Positions 26,465 to 35,690 of a stretch of 44,197 nucleotides of DNA are shown piece after piece. The notes beneath the pieces were generated by a model, which ran no database searches, was not told the origin of the DNA, and worked only from the letters and a program-made list of their open reading frames with translations. A program made the translations under genes and the position numbers. Numbering within the stretch: position 1 is the first letter of the stretch; every line of letters begins with the position of its first letter. The stretch comes from Clostridium sp. AM49-4BH (GTDB lineage: Bacteria; Bacillota; Clostridia; Lachnospirales; Lachnospiraceae), in the NCBI RefSeq assembly GCF_003478335.1, contig NZ_QUFB01000024.1, positions 1-44,197 of the forward strand, in the 5' to 3' direction.

Positions 26465-26532
26465 TGTATCCTCCATTCTGTCGGCTGTGCCGACTATTCC
26501 AACTCTTCATAGAAGTCATGGTGACTTAGCAA

Positions 26533-27378
26533 TTATTTTGCTAATGCCTTACCATCTCTTCTTCTTACGATCATCTTGTTTGACTGTTTATTCTTCTTAC
26601 GTGTCTTCAAGCCAAGAGCAGGTTTACCCCAAGGAGTGCATGGACCTGGACGACCGATACCTGTCTTACCTTCACCACCACCGTGTGGATGGTCATTAGG
26701 GTTCATTACGGAACCACGAACCGTAGGTCTGATACCCATGTTACGCTTACGTCCGGCTTTACCAATGTTTACCAATGCATGCTCACCGTTTCCGATAACA
26801 CCTACTGTAGCACGGCATACGATAGGAACCATTCTCATCTCACCAGATGGAAGACGAAGTGTTGCATACTTTCCTTCTTTAGCCATGAGCTGTGCGCTGT
26901 TACCAGCGGAACGAACCATCTGTCCACCCTTACCAGGATGAAGCTCGATGTTGTGGATCTGTGTACCAACCGGAATATTTTCCAGTGGCAAGCAGTTACC
27001 AACTGCAATCTCAGCCTCAGGACCGTTCATGATCTTCTGACCAACCTTAAGTCCCTCTGGAGCTAAGATGTATCTCTTCTCACCATCAGCATAAGCAACT
27101 AATGCGATATTTGCTGTTCTGTTTGGATCATACTCAACAGTCTTAACGATTGCCGGGATACCATCCTTATTTCTCTTAAAATCGATGATTCTGTATTTTC
27201 TTCTAGAACCACCACCACGATGTCTTACTGTGATCTTACCCTGTGCATTACGTCCAGCGTTCTTCTTAAGAGACACTGTCAAAGACTTCTCAGGCTTTGT
27301 AGCAGTCAACTCTGTCTTATCAAGAACGGACATCTGTCTTCTAGACGGGGTATATGGGTTAAATGTCTTAATTCCCAT
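26533..27378 (-). CDS. rplB: Large ribosomal subunit protein uL2
   Basis: Universal 50S protein close to the peptidyl transferase centre, 281 residues. It has the N-terminal RNA-binding domain ([21 protein letters not shown]) and the C-terminal signature [19 protein letters not shown] with the conserved His. AAAGGAG lies upstream. Confidence 0.98.
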   Translation of the reverse strand: MGIKTFNPYTPSRRQMSVLDKTELTATKPEKSLTVSLKKNAGRNAQGKITVRHRGGGSRRKYRIIDFKRNKDGIPAIVKTVEYDPNRTANIALVAYADGEKRYILAPEGLKVGQKIMNGPEAEIAVGNCLPLENIPVGTQIHNIELHPGKGGQMVRSAGNSAQLMAKEGKYATLRLPSGEMRMVPIVCRATVGVIGNGEHALVNIGKAGRKRNMGIRPTVRGSVMNPNDHPHGGGEGKTGIGRPGPCTPWGKPALGLKTRKKNKQSNKMIVRRRDGKALAK

Positions 27379-27457
27379 TTCTGTTCTCCTTTCTCATATC
27401 CTTTATCAATATGACCTGTAAGATAGGTTTTCCTTACAGGATTTACACGATTTGATT

Positions 27458-27757
27458 TTACAGACCCTCGAAGATCTCGATGTCTTTAGAGTCCTCAGTC
27501 AGCTTAACGATTGCTTTCTTAGTCTTAGCAGTCTTGCCGGCTGTTCTACCACGACGACGTGTCTTACCGTCAAGGTTCATTGTGTTTACCTTAGCAACCT
27601 TAGCTCCCTCAAAAAGCTTCTCAACAGCTTCTTTAATCTGGCTCTTTGTTGCCTCAGGGTGTACTGCGAATGTGTACTTCTTCTCTTCCATAGCTGTCAT
27701 AGATTTCTCTGTGATGATCGGCTTCTGGATAATATCATAATACTTCAAATCTGCCAT
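27458..27757 (-). CDS. rplW: Large ribosomal subunit protein uL23
   Basis: Exit-site docking protein for trigger factor and SRP, 99 residues, with [15 protein letters not shown] and the C-terminal [15 protein letters not shown]. Its start overlaps the rplD stop (TAATG), so the two are probably translationally coupled. Confidence 0.97.
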   Translation of the reverse strand: MADLKYYDIIQKPIITEKSMTAMEEKKYTFAVHPEATKSQIKEAVEKLFEGAKVAKVNTMNLDGKTRRRGRTAGKTAKTKKAIVKLTEDSKDIEIFEGL

Positions 27758-28377
27758 TATGCGTACACCTCCTCAATCTTAGATACAGCCGCTTTTGTAA
27801 TGATGACTGTCTCATATTTCAAAATATCGTATACGTTGATCGCATTTACTGCTACAGCACGTACACCTGCAATATTCTTAGCAGACTTTGCTACGTTCTC
27901 GTTGTCACCGTCTAATACAACCAATGCTTTCTTTACTTTCAAAGCATCCAAAACGCTAACCATTTTCTTTGTTTTGATCTCATCAAACTTAAGAGAATCA
28001 AGTACAACGAATTTCTCTTCGTTTACTCTAGAGGTCAGTGCAGACTTAATTGCACCAGCCTTCTCCTTTCTGTTCATCTTGAAGGAGTAATCTCTTGGCG
28101 TTGGAGCAAATACAATTCCACCGCCTGTCCACTGTGGAGCGCGGATAGATCCCTGTCTTGCATGACCAGTTCCTTTCTGTCTCCAAGGTTTTCTTCCACC
28201 GCCACTTACTTCAGAACGGGTTTTAGCCTTCTGTGTACCCTGACGCTTATTTGCAAGCTGTAATACAACAGCCATATGCATTAAATGCTCATTAACCTCA
28301 ACAGCGAATACGTTGTCGTTTAAGTCCATCTTCTCAACTTCGCTGCCTTCCATATTATAAACAGATACGTTAGCCAT
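27757..28377 (-). CDS. rplD: Large ribosomal subunit protein uL4
   Basis: 50S protein with an extended loop in the exit tunnel, 206 residues, with the loop signature [19 protein letters not shown]. In E. coli L4 represses the S10 operon through its leader; the long leader at 29589-29895 makes similar control possible but not shown. ATG 28377 follows GGAGG by 9 bases. Confidence 0.97.
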   Translation of the reverse strand: MANVSVYNMEGSEVEKMDLNDNVFAVEVNEHLMHMAVVLQLANKRQGTQKAKTRSEVSGGGRKPWRQKGTGHARQGSIRAPQWTGGGIVFAPTPRDYSFKMNRKEKAGAIKSALTSRVNEEKFVVLDSLKFDEIKTKKMVSVLDALKVKKALVVLDGDNENVAKSAKNIAGVRAVAVNAINVYDILKYETVIITKAAVSKIEEVYA

Positions 28378-28403
28378 CTGTGTGTTCCTCCTTTCCAAAA
28401 GAA

Positions 28404-29084
28404 TTATTTCGTCTTAACGCTTTCCTTAATTACTACACAAGCCTTCTTTGGTCCCGGAACAGCGCCCTTAACAAGGATCAGATTCTGATCTGCGTCAACT
28501 CTGACGATCTCAAGATTCTGGATTGTTCTCTGTACGCCACCCATCTGACCAGGCATCTTCTTGCCTTTGAATACACGGCTAGGATCAGAACAAGCACCGT
28601 TAGAACCAGCATGTCTGTGGAACTTAGAACCATGTCCCATAGGTCCTCTGTGCAGTCCGTGTCTCTTGATCGCACCCTGGAAACCTTTACCCTTTGTTGT
28701 TCCGGTTGCATCAATCTTGTCACCTGCTTCAAAGATGTCAGCTTTAATTTCCTGACCAAGTGTGTACTCTTCTGCGTTCTCAAACTTGAATTCTTTCAGA
28801 TATCTCTTACCGGATACACCTGCTTTTGCAAAATGTCCCTGTAATGGCTTGTTTACGCCGTGAGTTCTCTTGACCTCTTTCTTGCCTGTAGCATCCTTTG
28901 TGATAACTTTGTCTTTCTTATCAACAAATCCTACCTGCACTGCACTGTACCCATCATTATCAACCGTCTTTACCTGTGTAACATAGCAAGGACCAGCCTG
29001 AAGTACAGTAACCGGAGTTAATACTCCGTTCTCGTTGAAGATCTGTGTCATTCCGACCTTCGTAGCTAAAATAGCTTTCTTCAT
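28404..29084 (-). CDS. rplC: Large ribosomal subunit protein uL3
   Basis: 50S assembly initiator whose central loop reaches the peptidyl transferase centre. It is 226 residues, beginning [18 protein letters not shown] and containing [12 protein letters not shown] and [15 protein letters not shown], slightly longer than the Bacillus protein. GGAGG lies upstream. Confidence 0.97.
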   Translation of the reverse strand: MKKAILATKVGMTQIFNENGVLTPVTVLQAGPCYVTQVKTVDNDGYSAVQVGFVDKKDKVITKDATGKKEVKRTHGVNKPLQGHFAKAGVSGKRYLKEFKFENAEEYTLGQEIKADIFEAGDKIDATGTTKGKGFQGAIKRHGLHRGPMGHGSKFHRHAGSNGACSDPSRVFKGKKMPGQMGGVQRTIQNLEIVRVDADQNLILVKGAVPGPKKACVVIKESVKTK

Positions 29085-29270
29085 AATGTTGCACCTCCTG
29101 TTAATCTACAGCGGAATGCATCGCCAAGCAATCGCTTCGCCTGCATTCATCCTAGATGGTCTATAAGTTGGAAGTTTGTAAACCAAAAACTTAATGACGC
29201 TCCAAGGCATCACCTCTTTGCTGTCGTCTTTATATAAACCCTAAGGATCTTACTATTTCATAAAGAGAAA
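29085..29270 (-). other. 186-base gap between rpsJ and rplC with a hairpin
   Basis: No gene is seen. On the minus strand GAATGCA/TGCATTC encloses AAGC/GCTT just before the rplC ribosome site. The gap is longer than usual for this gene pair. Confidence 0.4.
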
Positions 29271-29588
29271 TTATTTCTCTTTCATGACCAATTTAACTGC
29301 TACGCCAGATGGCATTTCCATCTTTGTCAGCGCCTCAACCGTCTTCTGGGTTGGAGCAATAACGTCAATCAGTCTCTTATGAGTTCTCTGCTCAAACTGC
29401 TCTCTGGAATCTTTGTACTTATGAACGGCACGAAGAATTGTTACTACTTCCTTCTTAGTTGGAAGAGGTACCGGACCGCTAACCTTAGCTCCTGTCTTCT
29501 TTACCGTATCAATAATTTTACCAGCTGCATGATCGATCTGATTGTGGTCATACGCCTTAAGTGTAATTCTCATTACCTTTGTTGCCAT
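29271..29588 (-). CDS. rpsJ: Small ribosomal subunit protein uS10
   Basis: 30S head protein and NusE antitermination factor, 105 residues, with [19 protein letters not shown] and the [18 protein letters not shown] loop. First gene of the S10 operon after a ~307-base leader. GGAGG lies upstream, about 11 bases from the ATG. Confidence 0.98.
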   Translation of the reverse strand: MATKVMRITLKAYDHNQIDHAAGKIIDTVKKTGAKVSGPVPLPTKKEVVTILRAVHKYKDSREQFEQRTHKRLIDVIAPTQKTVEALTKMEMPSGVAVKLVMKEK

Positions 29589-29895
29589 AAAAAAAGCCGC
29601 CTCCTTTTCGCACTTTCACGGACATTACTGATCTTGGCTCTTCGCCATGTCCGCCTGTTTCAGCGCAACAAGTGGTGACTGTACACTCATCCGGGTGTGT
29701 CCTGTCGGTTTACAAATTATACAGAACTCTTCCCGTGTTTTCCGGGCATATTCTTACAAATATGCTCTACAGAATATTGGATTTTCGTACAGTGACTTGT
29801 CGCCAATTCTCAACTTGACATTCGCTCCACGGAAAACCTCTTATCCGTTACCAGGTAAGAGCAACCTCACGCTTCTACGCTATCATGTCACAGCA
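29589..29895 (-). promoter_or_regulatory. S10 operon leader
   Basis: About 307 untranslated bases between the promoter and rpsJ. Hairpins on the minus strand include GCATATT/AATATGC (29746-29765), CCCG/CGGG (29732-29746, partly exclusive with the former) and CGGACAT/ATGTCCG with inner GGC/GCC (29619-29653) directly before the rpsJ ribosome site. S10 leaders regulated by L4 are known in enterobacteria; no such assignment can be made here from sequence alone. Confidence 0.5.
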
Positions 29896-29901
29896 TTTAT
29901 T

Positions 29902-29930
29902 ACTATACTATATTTTTCAAGGGTTTGCAA
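29902..29930 (-). promoter_or_regulatory. S10 operon promoter
   Basis: Minus-strand TTGCAA (29930-29925), 17-base spacer, TATAGT (29907-29902), preceded by A/T-rich DNA that could act as an UP element. Same hexamers and spacing as the rpmJ promoter. Confidence 0.8.
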
Positions 29931-30065
29931 GCATTTTTTTACATTTTTTTAATTTTTTCTCAAGCACAGTTTCAAGCGAAACAAAATGCTCTGTTGCAGA
30001 CATTTTGAAAGGCAGGGGAGCTTTTCGGATTGTGTTTCTTCTTATTATATGTAGAAGCATTCCCC

Positions 30066-30214
30066 TTAGTCCCTTTTACGGGAAACGCATGCGATAACGA
30101 TACCACCGATCACAACTACAGCTACAACTACAATTGCCACAACGGCTCCGGCCGGAATACTATTACTACTGTCACATTATCCGCTTTCACCCTCACATAA
30201 AAGTTTTCATTCAT
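30066..30214 (-). pseudogene. Remnant of a surface-protein C-terminus (membrane anchor)
   Basis: On the minus strand 30173-30066 encodes SSNSIPAGAVVAIVVVAV followed by more hydrophobic residues and CVSRKRD-stop: a single membrane helix with a positive cytoplasmic tail, typical of the C-terminal anchor of clostridial surface proteins. Just upstream, in a shifted frame, NFYVRVKADNV (to about 30214) looks like the end of a beta-rich extracellular domain. A one-base change near 30174 would join them. The rest of the gene is missing, replaced by the divergent gene at 30258. Confidence 0.5.
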
Positions 30215-30257
30215 GATATAATACTTTAAAAAATACATAAAGAAAGCAGGTGCCGTT

Positions 30258-30830
30258 ATGAAACTGACCAAAAACGCCCTTCTCGCACAATGGAGTGCAA
30301 AACACGAATACACTACCAATGAAATGTCACAATGCAAACATAAATTAGAACTCCTCGACAAACGCCAAAAAGATCTAATGACAGATCTTCGTTTTGCTGA
30401 AATATATTTTGTAGCATCATTCCTATTAGGACTTTTTCTGCTTTATATGTCAAAACAGATTTTTTCTGCATTTCTTTATTTCTATTTACCCGTTGTCGCA
30501 CTTATTCTGTTTTTCACATTAGGAAGGAGCATTATTAAGCTTTCTCGAATCGTTACACTCATGCATTATCATGACAGAATGGACCTTCCATTTCAATATC
30601 CTAGAGAGCTGACGGCTGCTTCCAATTATCCAACCTGCATACCGCCCAACAATTACGCTGAGCAAATGTGCTTAAACTGGCTACTGCAAAAGTACTCTAT
30701 GCAATTACAAACTTTGCAAAAAATCAACGAGCAAATAAAAACAGCACCCGAAACTGACTATGAAAATCTTTCAAAAGCGATTTCTTCACTTTGCGCATAT
30801 GAACTTGTCAAAAGCACTCAATATAAATAG
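30258..30830 (+). CDS. Small membrane protein of unknown function
   Basis: A 190-residue protein with a charged, probably helical N-terminus (1-45), a two-helix membrane hairpin (about 47-64 and 69-88) and a long soluble C-terminus rich in Gln and Lys. No family is recognised. It is monocistronic on the plus strand, with an extended -10 (TGATATAAT) upstream and GCAGG before the ATG. It faces spoVG across a shared terminator. The layout (charged helix, hairpin, charged helix) resembles that of the protein at 19432-19947, but no sequence similarity is apparent. Confidence 0.6.
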   Translation: MKLTKNALLAQWSAKHEYTTNEMSQCKHKLELLDKRQKDLMTDLRFAEIYFVASFLLGLFLLYMSKQIFSAFLYFYLPVVALILFFTLGRSIIKLSRIVTLMHYHDRMDLPFQYPRELTAASNYPTCIPPNNYAEQMCLNWLLQKYSMQLQTLQKINEQIKTAPETDYENLSKAISSLCAYELVKSTQYK

Positions 30831-30844
30831 AAATCATGATTTTC

Positions 30845-30893
30845 AAAAAAGCACCGCCCCGGCAGCAAGCACTCAGCTCACTGCCAGGGCGGT
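30845..30893 (-). terminator. Terminator of spoVG (possibly bidirectional)
   Basis: Stem ACCGCCC...GGGCGGT continuing as GGCAG/CTGCC (30853-30893). On the minus strand it is followed by GCTTTTTT, 30 bases after the spoVG stop. It may also stop the convergent plus-strand gene. Confidence 0.85.
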
Positions 30894-30922
30894 TATGTTA
30901 GTTTGATTGCGTGCAATCCTCA

Positions 30923-31213
30923 TCACACTTCGGAAGTCTCCTCCTCATCAGCAGACTCCTCCATAAACCTCTCATATCGTTCTAAAACAATCGCCTGAAA
31001 ACGCTCACGCGTTTCCCGATTGATCGGATGCGCTACATCGCGAAATTCTCCATCGCCGGATCGACGACTCGGCATGGCAATAAACAATCCTTTCTCACCT
31101 TCGATAACTTTAATGTCATGTACAACAAATTCATTATCCAACGTGATTGATACAACGGCTCGCATCTTACCTTCTTTCGTAATCTTGCGTATCCTAACAT
31201 CTGTTATCTGCAC
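30923..31213 (-). CDS. spoVG: Regulatory RNA/DNA-binding protein SpoVG
   Basis: A 96-residue septation/sporulation regulator with the full conserved core [39 protein letters not shown] and the acidic C-terminal tail. The start is GTG (31213), with AGGAGG 9 bases upstream. It follows glgD on the same strand after 82 bases. A sigma-H promoter as in Bacillus was looked for and not found. Confidence 0.96.
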   Translation of the reverse strand: MQITDVRIRKITKEGKMRAVVSITLDNEFVVHDIKVIEGEKGLFIAMPSRRSGDGEFRDVAHPINRETRERFQAIVLERYERFMEESADEEETSEV

Positions 31214-31295
31214 TCCCTGTAACCTCCTTTGGTTATTTTTCTGTGCATCATCACATCTTTACTATTCCCCTATTTCTTGAAAAGAATTCTCCTTT

Positions 31296-32417
31296 CTACA
31301 GTGCATATCTCTCATTCTTCTCAACTACAATGCGAATCTTACCATCCTCTGATGTATAATTTGTATTGGCACGAATCGTATCTCTGCTTTCAACGATGCA
31401 ATTCTCAATATGTGTATTATCACCAATGTAAACATCATTAAGGATGATCGAATTTTTGATGGTGCAATTATTTCCAATATATACTTCCTTGAACAAAATG
31501 GAATTTTCAACGGTTCCATTAATGATACATCCACTGGAAACCAAACTGTTCTTCACATTTGATCCGACATTATATTTAGCCGGAGGAAGATCCTCAACTT
31601 TCGAATAAATGTCCGGATATTGACGGAAGAAATAATCCCTAATATCTTTGTTCAGGAAATCCATATTCGTGTTGTAATAAGAATCCACCGAAGAAATATT
31701 GCTCCAGTAGGAATCCATTGGATATGCATATATCTTCTTTACATTCTTATAACGGATCAATATATCCTTCACAAAGTCATAACGCTCTTCCTGCATAGAT
31801 TTCTCGATCAGCTCGATCAACATACGACGGCGCACAATATATACACCGGTCGAAACAGTGGACGTTTCGGCATTGATCGGTTTCTCCTCAAAATCCGTGA
31901 TCCTGCCGTCACCGTCAACACGGAGCACACCAAAGCGGCTTGGATCATCTTTGTCGGTTACATCTGCAGTTACAACAGTAAAATCTGCTTTTTTTGCAAT
32001 ATGGAACTCCAACACTTTATTGTAATCCATCTTATACACGCCATCGCCCGAAGCGATCACAACGTATGGCTCATGACTGTTCTTCAGAAAACTCAGGTTC
32101 TGCGCCATCGCATCCAACGTTCCGCGATACCAATAACTGTTTTCCGGCGTCGTTGTCGGCGTGAATACATATAGACCGCCCTGCTTTCTTCCGAAATCCC
32201 ACCATTTTGAAGAATTCAAATGTTCATTCAGCGACTTTGCATTATATTGCGTAAAAACCGCAACTTTCTGAATGTGAGAGTTACTCATGTTGCTTAGTAC
32301 AAAATCTATGCTGCGAAACCCTCCCGCGATCGGCATCGCTGCCGTTGCACGTTTATTGGACAATTCACGCATTCTGCTATTATTACCACCTGCTAATACT
32401 ATTCCAATCGCTCTCAT
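31296..32417 (-). CDS. glgD: Glucose-1-phosphate adenylyltransferase, GlgD subunit
   Basis: The 373-residue partner of GlgC in Firmicute ADP-glucose synthesis. The nucleotidyltransferase domain (1 to about 240) has only a degenerate start loop (VLAGGNNSRMRELSNKRA in place of GGxGxRL) as usual for the regulatory GlgD. The C-terminus is a left-handed beta helix of hexapeptide repeats (about 285-355). The start overlaps the glgC stop (TAATG). Confidence 0.95.
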   Translation of the reverse strand: MRAIGIVLAGGNNSRMRELSNKRATAAMPIAGGFRSIDFVLSNMSNSHIQKVAVFTQYNAKSLNEHLNSSKWWDFGRKQGGLYVFTPTTTPENSYWYRGTLDAMAQNLSFLKNSHEPYVVIASGDGVYKMDYNKVLEFHIAKKADFTVVTADVTDKDDPSRFGVLRVDGDGRITDFEEKPINAETSTVSTGVYIVRRRMLIELIEKSMQEERYDFVKDILIRYKNVKKIYAYPMDSYWSNISSVDSYYNTNMDFLNKDIRDYFFRQYPDIYSKVEDLPPAKYNVGSNVKNSLVSSGCIINGTVENSILFKEVYIGNNCTIKNSIILNDVYIGDNTHIENCIVESRDTIRANTNYTSEDGKIRIVVEKNERYAL

Positions 32418-33688
32418 TATCTGTCACCTACCTTAATCAAAGTTTCACCGCCTGCAAGAACTCCGTCCGGATAATCTGATGGTTCCGTAACGCCTTTGAT
32501 CGCTGTGTTTTTACCGATCTGCACGTCATCCGGAATCACGCTGTCTTCACCAATAGTTACAAGACCAAATGCATACACATCCGGTTTAACCTTATTTGGC
32601 AGCTCTTCTCCGACACCAAGCTTACAATCTTTGCCAACAGTTACATTCTCAGCGATAATCGACTTATCGACTATCGTTCCCGCTTTGATCGTAGTAGAAC
32701 TCATAATAATAGAATCCCGCACAATCGCACCCGGCTCGATCGTAACACCCGAACCGATAACAGAGCTATGTACCTCTCCGTATATCTCTGATGCTTCACC
32801 AATGATCGCCTTATCAATGATGGCATCCTCTGCGATATACTGAGGTGGAATGCGATCACTCTTCGTATAGATCTTCCAAAATTCTTCATACAGATTGAAG
32901 ACCGGAATGAGATCGATCAACTCCATGTTTGACTCCCAATATGAGCCAAGCGTTCCAACATCTTTCCAATAGCCATTGTATTCGTATGCAAAAATACGAT
33001 CACCTTTCTCATGACAATATGGAATAATGTGTTTACCAAAGTCACATGCCGGCTGATCCTTTAACTTGATCAACGCTTCACGAAGCACCGGCCAAGAGAA
33101 AATGTAGATACCCATCGAAGCAAGGTTGCTACGAGGATGCTCCGGTTTCTCCTCAAATTCCTGAATCTGCTTATTCTCATCTGTGATAACAACGCCAAAA
33201 CGACTAGCCTCTTCCATCGGAACCGGAATCGTTGCAAGCGTTACATCTGCCTTGTTTGCTTTGTGGAAATCAAGCATCACTTCATAGTCCATTTTGTAAA
33301 TATGGTCACCGCCCAAAATCAGCACATAGTCTGGGTTGTAATATTCCATATATCGCAAATTCTGATATATAGCATTCGCTGTACCTGTATACCACTCACT
33401 GCTGGTACTCTTCTCATATGGTGGCAAAATAGAAACGCCACCTACATTACGATCCAAATCCCAAGGAATACCAATTCCAATGTGTGTGTTCAGGCGTAGC
33501 GGCTGGTACTGCGTCAGCACGCCGACTGTATCTACTCCCGAATTAATGCAATTGCTCAATGGAAAATCGATAATACGGTACTTCCCACCAAACGCTACCG
33601 CTGGTTTAGCAACATCAGCAGTCAGAACCCCCAACCTGGATCCCTGTCCACCTGCCAGTAACATTGCTATCATTTCTTTCTTAATCAC
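32417..33688 (-). CDS. glgC: Glucose-1-phosphate adenylyltransferase
   Basis: Makes ADP-glucose for glycogen. It is 423 residues with the catalytic loop [14 protein letters not shown] (about 11-24), the [15 protein letters not shown] segment, the sugar-binding EEKPEHPR, and C-terminal hexapeptide repeats. It is translationally coupled to glgD. Its own promoter lies at 33725-33753. No other glg gene is present in the window. Confidence 0.97.
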   Translation of the reverse strand: MIKKEMIAMLLAGGQGSRLGVLTADVAKPAVAFGGKYRIIDFPLSNCINSGVDTVGVLTQYQPLRLNTHIGIGIPWDLDRNVGGVSILPPYEKSTSSEWYTGTANAIYQNLRYMEYYNPDYVLILGGDHIYKMDYEVMLDFHKANKADVTLATIPVPMEEASRFGVVITDENKQIQEFEEKPEHPRSNLASMGIYIFSWPVLREALIKLKDQPACDFGKHIIPYCHEKGDRIFAYEYNGYWKDVGTLGSYWESNMELIDLIPVFNLYEEFWKIYTKSDRIPPQYIAEDAIIDKAIIGEASEIYGEVHSSVIGSGVTIEPGAIVRDSIIMSSTTIKAGTIVDKSIIAENVTVGKDCKLGVGEELPNKVKPDVYAFGLVTIGEDSVIPDDVQIGKNTAIKGVTEPSDYPDGVLAGGETLIKVGDR

Positions 33689-33724
33689 GCAATCACCCCT
33701 TACTATGTATTTCTTAATGATTTA

Positions 33725-33753
33725 AGTATATCACAACCACTGTAAAATGTGAA
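33725..33753 (-). promoter_or_regulatory. Promoter of glgC-glgD
   Basis: Minus-strand TTCACA (33753-33748), 17-base spacer, TATACT (33730-33725), 37 bases before glgC. The A/T-rich divergent region 33754-33917 has no gene. Confidence 0.7.
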
Positions 33754-33931
33754 CAAATTTCATAAATTTTCTTTTGAAAATTGATATTTTTTATACATTT
33801 CATACAATTTTTTGCATAAAAAACCCTTATTTGACGAGTTTTTTACATTGTCCACCAGCTTTGTTTCAATTTTTAACAAATTATTTCTAAACTGTAAACA
33901 CTATTTAATTTGCTTTTTTGCATTTGTGTTC

Positions 33932-34036
33932 TATAATAATAGAAAAGACTGACACAAGGATTGGTTCGCTGGAGCACATTTCTTGCAGGCAGGCCAATTT
34001 TACAAAATATGCCGCCCCACTTTTGGACGGCTTTTA
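33932..34036 (+). promoter_or_regulatory. murC -10 element and leader with a terminator-like hairpin
   Basis: TATAAT at 33932-33937 has no convincing -35. About 75 bases later a GCCG-CCA/TGG-CGGC hairpin (34011-34031) followed by TTTTAT stands directly before the murC ribosome site. It looks like an attenuator, or a terminator for a very short RNA. The 33944-34010 part matches no riboswitch that I recognise. Confidence 0.5.
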
Positions 34037-34049
34037 TATGGAGGGAATT

Positions 34050-35432
34050 ATGTATCAAATTCAATTAACCAAACCATGTACTGCATATTTTATAGGCATC
34101 GGAGGCATCAGCATGAGCGGTTTTGCTGAGCTGTTACACGATGCCGGCTTTACCGTAAAGGGCTCCGACGCAAACCGCAGCAAAATCACAGAGCATTTAC
34201 AATCCTTAGGAGTGGAAGTATTGTATGGTCAAAAAAGCAATAACATCACTTCCGACATTGACTTTGTCGTATACACCGCCGCTATTCATCCGGACAATCC
34301 CGAATTTCGCGCCGCCAAAGAAATGGGACTTCCTATGATGGAGCGTGCCGAAATGGTTGGACAGGTCATGAAAAACTATACGAATGCCATTGGCGTTTCC
34401 GGTACACACGGCAAAACAACAACAACTTCCATGCTGACACATATTTTCTTAGCCGCCAAGAAAGATCCAACGATCTCCGTTGGCGGTATCTTGGATGCGA
34501 TCCACGGCAATATCCGTGTCGGCCATTCCGAGAATTTCATCACCGAAGCCTGCGAATACACCAATAGCTTTCTGAAATTCCATCCAACGGCAGGTATTAT
34601 TTTGAATATTGATGCAGATCACCTAGACTTTTTTAAGGACCTGGATGACATTCGCCACTCTTTTCACCGCTTTGCAAAGCTCTTGCCAAAGGACGGTGTA
34701 CTGATCATCAACTCCGATATCGAAAAGCTTGATGCGATCACAAACGATCTAGACTGCCGGATCATTACATTCGGCTTGGAAAATCCTGCAGATTACGAAG
34801 CAAAGGATATTACATTCGGCGAAGATGGCTGCGGTTCTTTTGAATTAGTTCGATTCGGCAAAGAGACCGGAATCCGCGTTCGTTTGTCAGTAATCGGAAG
34901 ACACAACGTAGCCAACGCTTTATCAGCCATCGCCACTGCAGAATATTATGATATTCCTATGGAGACAATCCAAGAGGGACTCCTCGCCTTCCACGGCACG
35001 GAACGTCGTTTCGAACAAAAGGGATCGTTCCACGGAGTCACCGTGGTCGATGATTATGCACATCATCCTACGGAGATCAAAGCAACGCTGCAGGCTGCTG
35101 CCAAATTTCCACATAAGCGTCTTTGGTGCGTATTCCAGCCACATACATACAGCCGCACCCGAGCATTGCTGCACGAATTTGCAGAGGCGCTATCCCTCGC
35201 AGATAATGTTGTGCTTGCAGACATATATGCCGCCAGAGAGGCTGATCCCGGTGATATTTCTTCTAAAACTCTACAGGAAGAAATGAAGAAATTAGGCAAA
35301 GATGCTTATTACTTCCCGGATTTTGAACAGATCAAAAAATTTTTATTGGAAAATTGTATCGACGGTGACTTGTTAATAACTATGGGTGCCGGAAATATAG
35401 TAACTATTGGCGAAGACCTGGTCAAAGAATAG
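34050..35432 (+). CDS. murC: UDP-N-acetylmuramate-L-alanine ligase
   Basis: Adds L-Ala to UDP-MurNAc in cytosolic peptidoglycan precursor synthesis. It is 460 residues in three Mur-ligase domains: a Rossmann N-domain with GIGGISMSGFAELL, a central ATPase with GVSGTHGKTTTTSML, and a C-domain with GTERRFEQKG and DDYAHHPTEI. ATG 34050 follows GGAGGG closely; an in-frame frame extends to 33918 but has no ribosome site and covers the promoter. No other mur gene is adjacent. Confidence 0.97.
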   Translation: MYQIQLTKPCTAYFIGIGGISMSGFAELLHDAGFTVKGSDANRSKITEHLQSLGVEVLYGQKSNNITSDIDFVVYTAAIHPDNPEFRAAKEMGLPMMERAEMVGQVMKNYTNAIGVSGTHGKTTTTSMLTHIFLAAKKDPTISVGGILDAIHGNIRVGHSENFITEACEYTNSFLKFHPTAGIILNIDADHLDFFKDLDDIRHSFHRFAKLLPKDGVLIINSDIEKLDAITNDLDCRIITFGLENPADYEAKDITFGEDGCGSFELVRFGKETGIRVRLSVIGRHNVANALSAIATAEYYDIPMETIQEGLLAFHGTERRFEQKGSFHGVTVVDDYAHHPTEIKATLQAAAKFPHKRLWCVFQPHTYSRTRALLHEFAEALSLADNVVLADIYAAREADPGDISSKTLQEEMKKLGKDAYYFPDFEQIKKFLLENCIDGDLLITMGAGNIVTIGEDLVKE

Positions 35433-35571
35433 TTATCCACATTATCCACAATGTGACTGTGCATATCTCTGCACAATCCGTTGTGGATATTTTTTACACA
35501 ATTAACAGCAGATAAATGTTGAAAATCCGCAATCTTGATCATTTTGATACGAGTTATCCACATTATCCACA
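35433..35571. promoter_or_regulatory. DnaA-box cluster between murC and the dnaD-like gene
   Basis: Four perfect TTATCCACA boxes form two abutting direct pairs: 35433-35441 with 35442-35450, and 35554-35562 with 35563-35571. The pairs start 121 bases apart. A one-mismatch box in reverse orientation lies between them at 35482-35490. The DNA between is A/T-rich. The cluster ends 57 bases before the -10 of the helicase-loader operon. It suggests DnaA control or titration at this site. Confidence 0.85.
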
Positions 35572-35627
35572 ATTTAGTCCACAGCTTGAATGTGTATTTG
35601 TGTGCTATTTTCTTTCCAAAGAAACTG

Positions 35628-35636
35628 TGTTAAAAT
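35628..35636 (+). promoter_or_regulatory. Extended -10 promoter of the dnaD-like / dnaI-like operon
   Basis: TGT-TAAAAT (35628-35636) fits an extended -10, about 55 bases before the ATG at 35691. No good -35 is visible, so an activator could contribute. The DnaA boxes lie just upstream. Confidence 0.5.
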
Positions 35637-35690
35637 ACAATTCGCACGGAAATATAACGTGTAATTTACTTTACATATACGGAGGCTGCA

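Noticed and set aside
30128..30361. A 77-codon minus-strand frame as an intact gene
   Set aside because: Its N-terminal half is antisense to the gene at 30258; only the short end that continues the surface-protein remnant looks coding.
35433..35571. DnaA boxes as the chromosomal origin
   Set aside because: dnaA and dnaN are absent and no clear DNA-unwinding element with DnaA-trio repeats was recognised; a regulatory or titration site fits better.
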